This document shows positions 58,577-64,000 of a DNA stretch of 64,000 nt, one piece after another. How positions within the stretch are numbered: position 1 is the stretch's first letter; every line of letters starts with the position of its first letter. The stretch lies in contig NZ_WOTO01000004.1 in NCBI RefSeq assembly GCF_010993775.1, positions 1-64,000 of the forward strand, read 5' to 3'. A program made the position numbers and the translations under genes. The notes below the pieces were generated by a model. That model ran no database searches. It had not been told where the DNA came from and was given only the letters and a program-made list of their open reading frames with translations. This DNA is from Fodinicola feengrottensis. GTDB taxonomy: Bacteria > Actinomycetota > Actinomycetes > Mycobacteriales > HKI-0501.

Positions 58577-60452
58577 CCTGAGTTTCCTCGCTAGTTTGAT
58601 CTTGGGTGGTGTTTTGCCTGGTCAGGTGGGTTCTGGATGGTGGCTGGGTGTATTACCTAAGTCGTGTCAGCGGGTGGGTGCGTAGTGGTGGATGTTGAAC
58701 AGGTCGGCGAGTTTTTGTTGGGTCCAGGTCATGTCTGTGAGCATGCGTTTGGCGCGAGGGCGTCCTTTGTTGCCGTCGTGGTAGAGCAGGACGGTTTCCT
58801 GGATTCCTGATAGTTCGTTTAGCAGTTCGCGGACGGACATGTGTATATCGGCGTGTTCGGCTTCGCGGCGCATGAGGTGGGCGATGGTTAGGGCCAGGAC
58901 GCAGTAGAACACGTGGACGCGGATTTTCTGGTCGGTCCAGTGGTGCATGGGGCTGAAGGAGACCACGTGAGTGTCTTTGAGTTGACGGAATCCGGCTTCT
59001 ACGTCGGATTGGGAGCGGTAGCCGGCGACAATGTCGGTGACGGGCCAGTCGTCGTGGCCGGTGAACAGGATCCGTTTGCCGAAGATCCGGTTCTCCAGGC
59101 GGGTGCGGGCACGCCGGTCGGTGCGCCAGGTCAGCCGCAGCTCAGCCGGTTTGTCGCCGGTCAGCGTGGTGGTGATGATGTCGCTGACCCAGCGGTGTCG
59201 GCAGATCGTGGCGATCTCGGTCTGGACTGCGGCACGGGATTTGCGGGTGCGCCCGCGCGCCAGGCGGCCCTGCAAAGCGGTGAGCTTGCCAGTCACGGTG
59301 GCGAGCGTCTGGTCCAGGCCACGAACCTGTTTGGCGTGCAGCGTCGTCGAATGCGTGAGCACGGCGCGGCGTGTCACGCCCAGCGCGGTGACGGTGGTGT
59401 CGACATGGGTCAGGCCGCGATAGCGGCCGGCGTCACCGTCGGCGTCGACCGGCCGGTACCGGGATTTCGGTATCGCCAGCAACGCCGGATGGTCGCTCGG
59501 TGGCAGGAGCCGATGAACCCGATCCCGGTATCCTCCACCAGTTCGTGGTTGTCGGCGGAATTCTGCCCGGCGTCGTAGACGATCGTCAGCGACTCCACGG
59601 AGGTAGTCAGCTGCCGGTACCGGGCGACCAGTTCGTCGATCATCGCGCTGAACTGGGTGACATCCGGCCGGTCTCCCGGATAGGTATGGGACAGCACCGG
59701 AACCCCCGCCGTCGCGGGTGACCACCAGGCCCAGCCCAACCAGCCGCAGGTCCACCCGCTTCTGCTTCGCCCTGCCCCGCTGCGCGATCGGCGCCTTCTC
59801 GTTGCCGGAGTCGATGAAGGTGGCGAAGTTGGTCATGTCCAGCACCAAACCGGTCAGGTCCAGCCCGAACTCGGTGACGATCCGCCGCCCTAACTTGGTT
59901 TCGATCGCTCGCAGGTCGGCTACCGACAACCGATCCATCGCGTTCCAGAACCGGCGATGGTCGGTCGCGCCGCGCGGTAGCCGCAGCCACCGCGCGCCGG
60001 CGTGGAGGCCCACCAATCGGCGAACGCCAGCTTTGAGCACGGCGCCACGATCCGGTTCGCCGTCGCCAACGCGATATACGTGCCCACCGAGGCCAGCGCG
60101 TCCGCCCGGCGCGACACCACACCATCGACCGTCCCCACCACGTCCAGTCGCTCCAGCATCGACCACACCGCGGCCAGATCCCCGAACGCCTTGTGTTCGC
60201 TACGCACCGGTTCACCGGCCGCCGCGTCGGTCAGCTTGGCCACCACCTCCTCCGCGCTGCCCAGATACTGCTGCGACACGATCCGCGGCTTGCCCTGCAC
60301 CCGCGCGGACTCGACCAGGTAGTAGTACGTCTTCCCCGCCTGGCGCTTCCCTACGATCGACGGCATATATAGGTAATACACCATCGACGCCTACAACCCA
60401 AACACACACAACACAAAACACGCCGAACGATCAGCTAGCAGGGAAACTCAGG
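58577..60452. mobile_element. IS1634-family insertion sequence, about 1.88 kb
   Basis: Terminal inverted repeats CCTGAGTTTCC at 58577-58587 and 60442-60452 (perfect over 11 bases, imperfect further inward), flanked by CTAG on both sides as a likely 4-bp target duplication. One transposase gene on the minus strand. Inserted exactly between the convergent ends of the LLM oxidoreductase and GntR genes. Confidence 0.9.
58667..60384 (-). CDS. IS1634-family transposase (at least three frameshifts)
   Basis: About 572 residues when joined. MPSIVGKRQAGKTYYYLVES and ARVQGKPRIVSQQYLGS at the N-terminus; DWWA near 59990 changes frame to RGATDHRRFWNAMDRLSVAD. DLTGLVLDMTNFATFIDSGN supplies the first catalytic Asp; VESLTIVYDAGQNSADNHEL (another frame, from about 59705) the second; and YRSQSDVEAGFRQLKDTHVV the Glu of the DDE set. 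ATG 60366 or 60384. The frame breaks may be errors or true inactivation. Confidence 0.85.
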
Positions 60453-61138
60453 CTAGGTTCGCTTGATGAGCCATCGGCCGCGGTCGATGGCTCATCAAGA
60501 AAGACTTCGTACGCGTGCCGGCGGTGGTCGGCGAAGAGCGTCAACGCACTCTCTCTGTTGCCAGCACGCAGGACCTGGGCAAGCTCGCGGTGCTCAGCTG
60601 GAATGTGTTCCAGATAGCCGGCGGCACTCCGGCCGACCCGCATCAGCAGAAAAAGGTGCACCTGGGAGCGGATCCCCTGCCAAGCCGCCCGCAGCCGATC
60701 GTGATGTGCCGCCGCGAAAACCGCGTCGTGGAAGGCGAGATCAAGGTCCAGCATCGCGTGTTTGTCCTCGGCGCGGGCCATCGCGGCCACCGTTTCCTCG
60801 ATCGCCACGAGGTCGGCTTCGAACGCGTGGTCCATCAGTCGTCGTACGGCCAGATCCTCCAGTGCGCCGCGCAAGCTGTCGAGTTCGTCAGCGTCCACTG
60901 TGGACAGTGACGTGACGGTCGCACCGCGGTGCCACTCGTTGCGTACCAGTCCTTCGCGTTCCAGCCGCAACAGCGCCTCCCGTACGGGCCCCCGGCTGAC
61001 CCGCAGAGCGCCGGCCAACTCCACTTCCCGCAAAGGTGTGCCGGGCGCATAGAGACCGCCGAAAATCGCGTCGCGGATGCGGTCCGCCACCTCGTCGGCC
61101 ATGCCGCGCCGCCGGGCCGGAGCCAGTTGATCGCTCAT
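60431..61138 (-). CDS. GntR-family (FadR subgroup) regulator, 3' end altered by the IS
   Basis: 235 residues. DEVADRIRDAIFGGLYAPGT, PLREVELAGALRVSRGPVRE, ALLRLEREGLVRNEW is the GntR winged helix; the helical FCD-type effector domain follows with Asp/His metal positions (AFHDAVFAAAHHDRL). The last seven residues come from the IS end; without the IS the frame would read EPSG and stop at a TAA next to the LLM gene. Divergent from the glyoxalase-like and nitrilase genes and probably their repressor. Confidence 0.88.
   Translation of the reverse strand: MSDQLAPARRRGMADEVADRIRDAIFGGLYAPGTPLREVELAGALRVSRGPVREALLRLEREGLVRNEWHRGATVTSLSTVDADELDSLRGALEDLAVRRLMDHAFEADLVAIEETVAAMARAEDKHAMLDLDLAFHDAVFAAAHHDRLRAAWQGIRSQVHLFLLMRVGRSAAGYLEHIPAEHRELAQVLRAGNRESALTLFADHRRHAYEVFLDEPSTAADGSSSEPSLSFPAS
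60462..60499. terminator. Perfect 15-bp stem-loop at the GntR 3' end
   Basis: CTTGATGAGCCATCG / CGATGGCTCATCAAG around an eight-base loop. It is inside the last codons of the GntR gene, next to the IS, and probably was the shared terminator of the convergent GntR and LLM genes before insertion. Confidence 0.65.
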
Positions 61139-61142
61139 GTCT

Positions 61143-61156
61143 TAATGTTAACATTA
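61143..61156. promoter_or_regulatory. GntR operator, perfect 14-bp palindrome
   Basis: TAATGTTAACATTA, five bases upstream of the GntR start codon and 30 bases before the glyoxalase-like gene. A perfect AT-rich palindrome in GC-rich DNA with the form typical of FadR-type sites. Confidence 0.75.
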
Positions 61157-61185
61157 CGACAACTCCCTCAACGGAAGGCGCGCCC

Positions 61186-61608
61186 GTGTCCCCACTCCCC
61201 CGCTTCCATCTGGCCGTGCCAGTCGACGACCTCGCCGCGGCCCGGCACTTCTACGGCGAGGTTCTCGGCTGCGAACAGGGCCGCAGCTCGGACCGGTGGA
61301 TCGACTGGAACCTGCGCGGCCACCAGTTCGTCACGCACCTCGCGCCCGGACATGAGGCGCGGGCCGCGCACAACCCGGTGGACGGCCACGACGTACCGGT
61401 GCCGCATTTCGGGCTGTTGCTGACTGTCGAGGAATTCCACGTATTGGCCGACCGGCTCCGGGCCGCCGGCACCGCCTTCGTCATCGAGCCATATCTGCGA
61501 TTCCAGGGCCAGCCGGGCGAACAGTGGACGATGTTCCTCACCGACCCGGCCGCAAACGCGATGGAATTCAAGGCATTCGCCGATGACGCCCAAGTTTTCG
61601 CTGTTTGA
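61186..61608 (+). CDS. VOC/glyoxalase-family protein
   Basis: 140 residues, GTG 61186 behind CGGAAGG, intact. FHLAVPVDDLAAARHFYGEV and LGCEQGRSSDRWIDWNLRGH open the fold; metal ligands are the early His, a His in VPHFGLLL, and Glu in NAMEFKAF. Small VOC dioxygenase or lyase. Twenty bases from the nitrilase gene, so co-transcribed. Confidence 0.85.
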   Translation: MSPLPRFHLAVPVDDLAAARHFYGEVLGCEQGRSSDRWIDWNLRGHQFVTHLAPGHEARAAHNPVDGHDVPVPHFGLLLTVEEFHVLADRLRAAGTAFVIEPYLRFQGQPGEQWTMFLTDPAANAMEFKAFADDAQVFAV

Positions 61609-61628
61609 AAAAAAGAAGGAGACGAAGA

Positions 61629-62558
61629 ATGCGGGTTGCCGCCGCGCAGGCTCGGCCGCACTGGCTCGACTCGGCCGCTACCACCGGGAAAGTGGTGGAG
61701 TGGATCGAGAATGCGGCCGCCGAGCAGGTCGAGCTGTTGACCTTTCCGGAGACCTTCCTGTCCGGCTACCCGTCGTGGCTGGAACACACCGGCGGGGCCC
61801 GTTTCGAAAACCTGGAACAGAAACGTGCGTACGCGGCCTATCTCGGTGCCGCCGTCGAAATGACCGGCCCTGAACTCGCCCTCATCACCGAAGCCGTACA
61901 CGATCTCGGTGTTTTCGTTTACCTGGGCACCACAGAACGATCCGGCGGCACGATTTTCTGCACCCTGGTGGCCATCGACCCGGCCGCCGGCATCGTCAGC
62001 ACCCATCGCAAGCTGATGCCCACGTACGAGGAGCGGCTGGTCTGGGGCATCGGCGACGGTCACGGCCTGCGTGTCCACCCGGTCGGACCGACCCGGGTGG
62101 GAGGCCTGAACTGCTGGGAAAACTGGATGCCACAGGCCCGCCACGCCCTCTATGCGCAGAGTGAAGAGTTGCACGTCAGCGTCTGGCCCGGCAATCCACA
62201 CAACACGGCCGACCTGCCTCGGTTCATCGCCCGCGAAGGCCGGGTGTTCTGCCTGGCCGCGAACGGCCTGCTGTCGCTGGCCGATGTGCCCGCCGACTTT
62301 CCGTTGCGCACGGCGCTGGAAGCGGCGGAGTTGACCGACTACTGCCGCGGCGGCTCGGCCATCGCGGCACCGGACGGCACCTGGGTGGTCGAGCCGGTGG
62401 TCGACGAGGAACGCCTGGTCATCGCCGACCTGGACTTCACCCGGGTCCGCGAGGAACGCCAGAATTTCGACCCCACCGGCCACTACAGCCGGCCCGACGT
62501 CTTCTTCTCCGTCGAGGTCGACCGCCGGCGCCGCATCCCCACCGCCTTTCGGGACTAG
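61629..62558 (+). CDS. Nitrilase
   Basis: 309 residues, intact. The catalytic triad is Glu in LLTFPETFLSGYPSW, Lys in STHRKLMPTYEERLVWG and Cys in VGGLNCWENWMPQAR. These flanks match true nitrilases (nitrile to carboxylate) and the aliphatic/aryl nitrilase branch rather than carbamoylputrescine amidases. RBS AAGGAG. With the VOC gene and the divergent GntR regulator it makes a small inducible catabolic cassette, substrate unknown. Confidence 0.88.
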   Translation: MRVAAAQARPHWLDSAATTGKVVEWIENAAAEQVELLTFPETFLSGYPSWLEHTGGARFENLEQKRAYAAYLGAAVEMTGPELALITEAVHDLGVFVYLGTTERSGGTIFCTLVAIDPAAGIVSTHRKLMPTYEERLVWGIGDGHGLRVHPVGPTRVGGLNCWENWMPQARHALYAQSEELHVSVWPGNPHNTADLPRFIAREGRVFCLAANGLLSLADVPADFPLRTALEAAELTDYCRGGSAIAAPDGTWVVEPVVDEERLVIADLDFTRVREERQNFDPTGHYSRPDVFFSVEVDRRRRIPTAFRD

Positions 62559-62574
62559 TGGCCTGCGCGAACCT

Positions 62575-62620
62575 GACGTTTCGGTAGTCGACCACCCGGA
62601 GTGTCGTCTACCGAAACGTC
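62575..62620. terminator. Bidirectional hairpin between nitrilase and ABC exporter
   Basis: Perfect 13-base stem GACGTTTCGGTAG / CTACCGAAACGTC. Lies between the two convergent stop codons (62558 and 62634). Confidence 0.8.
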
Positions 62621-62633
62621 GAGCTCGCGGAGG

Positions 62634-64000
62634 TCAGCTGGCGGCTCGTACGGGCGAATCGGCGAACTGCGTGTGATACAGCTCGGCGTAGAGCCCGTCG
62701 GCTGCGACCAGCGACTCATGCGTGCCGCGCTCCACGATCTGGCCATGCTCCAACACCAGGATCTGGTCGGCGGACCGGACGGTGGACAGCCGGTGCGCGA
62801 TGACCAGCGCCGTACGCCCGGCCAGCGCCTCGTCGAGCGCGCGCGCTGCACCGCCGCCTCACTCTCGGAGTCCAGGGTGCGCGCGGTGGCCTCGTCCAGC
62901 ACCACGATCGACGGGCCCTTCAGCAGCAGCCGAGCGATCGCGAGCCGCTGCTTCTCGCCGCCGGAGAGCCGGTAACCGCGGTCTCCCACCACCGTGTCGA
63001 GCCCATCCGGAAGCGACCGCACGAGCTCCCCGACCTGCGCGCGGTCCAGCGCGGACCACAGCTCGTCCTCGGTGGCGTCCGGCTTCGCGTAGACCAGGTT
63101 CACCTTGATCGTGTCGTGGAACAGGTGCGCGTCCTGGGTGACCACGCCGATCGCGCCGCGCAGCGACTCCTGCGTCCAGTCGCGTACGTCCGTGCCGGCC
63201 ACCTTCACCGCGCCACCGGTCACGTCGTAGATCCGGGAAACCAGTTGGCTGATCGTCGTCTTGCCGGCGCCGGACGGGCCGACCAGGGCGATCAGCTGGC
63301 CGGGCTCGGCGGTGAACGACACCCCATGCAGCACGTCGCCGGCCGCCCGCCGGTCGGCGACCGCCAGGTCTTCCAGCGATGCCAACGAAACCTCGTCCGC
63401 GGACGGGTAGCGGAACCGCACGTCGTCGAAGACGATCGCCGGCTGGTCCGCCGGCAGCAGTGCCGGCAGGGTCTTCGCGTCCGGCCGGTCGGTGATCATC
63501 GGCGGCAGGTCAACGACCTCGAAGACACGCTCGAAGGACACCAACGCGCTCATCACGTCCACCTGCACGTTCGACAGCGCGGTGATCGGCCCGTAAAGCC
63601 TGGTCAGCAGCAGCGCGAGGGTGACCACCGTGCCGGCCGAGAGGGCGTTGGTCAGCGCCAGCCAACCACCCAGCCCGTACGTGGCGGCGCTGGCCACCGC
63701 GGTCAGCAGACCCAGCGCCACGAACAGGCCGCGGCTGTACATCGCGCTCTTGACGCCCATGTCCCGGACCTGCGCGGCGGTGTCGCCGAACTCCTTCGCC
63801 TCCGCCGTCGGCCGCCCGAAAAGCTTCACCAACAGCGCGCCCGAGACGTTGAACCGCTCGGTCATCGTCGAGTTCATGCTGGCGTTGAGCCGCGCGGTCT
63901 GCCGGGTGATGTCGGCGAGCTTGCGGCCCACCCATCGGGCCGGCAGCACGAAAACCGGCAGCAATACCAGCGCGGCCGCAGTGATCTGCCAGGACAGGGT
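62634..64000 (-). CDS. ABC exporter (membrane domain plus ATPase), C-terminal part, frameshifted
   Basis: At least 455 residues; the gene starts beyond the right edge. Membrane part [20 protein letters not shown], then Walker [41 protein letters not shown], signature [20 protein letters not shown] and Walker [13 protein letters not shown] break near 62850 moves to the frame ending [19 protein letters not shown], stop at 62634. Single-chain half-transporter of the lipid or drug export type. Confidence 0.9.

Overview
This is high-GC actinomycete chromosome. The sufR-sufB-sufD-Rieske-sufC-sufS-sufU-sufT order, the sufR-divergent ABC exporter, ctaA, an F420-type luciferase-like oxidoreductase and a mycothiol-dependent-isomerase-type protein all fit an actinobacterium. 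I cannot name the genus. The window falls into four parts: host genes (1-13.65 kb), an integrated siphovirus-type prophage (13.65-45.42 kb), host genes (45.42-58.57 and 60.46-64 kb), and an IS1634-type insertion sequence (58.58-60.45 kb).

Left host part: the 3' end of a choline oxidase gene, a 56-codon Cys-rich peptide gene that looks like an FxLD-type RiPP precursor, a divergent HxlR regulator/MFS pump pair, a DMSO/biotin-sulfoxide-reductase-type molybdoenzyme, and the complete SUF Fe-S assembly operon read right to left from sufR. Divergent from sufR is a two-gene ABC exporter; its permease gene carries the phage attachment site in its last codons.

Prophage: a 13-bp direct repeat (TTCAAGTGGGAAT) at 13653 and 45407 bounds about 31.7 kb, with a tyrosine integrase 90 bp inside the right end. 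Late genes run leftwards: small terminase, large terminase interrupted at its Walker A motif by a class 3 intein with a LAGLIDADG endonuclease, portal, prohead protease fused to a 2H phosphoesterase, several fibre or decoration proteins including one made of about 32 tandem 14-residue repeats, capsid, neck genes, major tail protein, tail chaperones, tape measure and minor tail proteins. The left third (13.8-21.2 kb) holds accessory and control genes: a tandem pair of membrane-anchored paralogues, a winged-helix replication-type protein with a 26-bp palindromic operator, an HNH protein, an XRE-TPR regulator, tiny coupled membrane proteins and an 8-bp x 14 tandem repeat. I recognise no endolysin and no replicative helicase.

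Right host part: a LuxR-type regulator, an MFS/TolB-like pair, a secreted phosphoesterase, two LppX/LprG-like lipoproteins, a D-aminoacylase-type amidohydrolase, an MDMPI-type protein divergent from a WYL regulator, a PP2C phosphatase, ctaA, an LLM oxidoreductase, the IS, a GntR regulator divergent from a glyoxalase-like gene and a nitrilase gene, and the C-terminal part of an ABC exporter cut by the right edge.

Important caveat: about 40 genes or gene parts, including essential ones (sufB, capsid, terminase), are broken by single-base or few-base frame changes, often in homopolymers, with full homology continuing in the next frame. This looks like sequencing or assembly indel error rather than decay, so I annotate each as one gene spanning the breaks and give approximate break positions.
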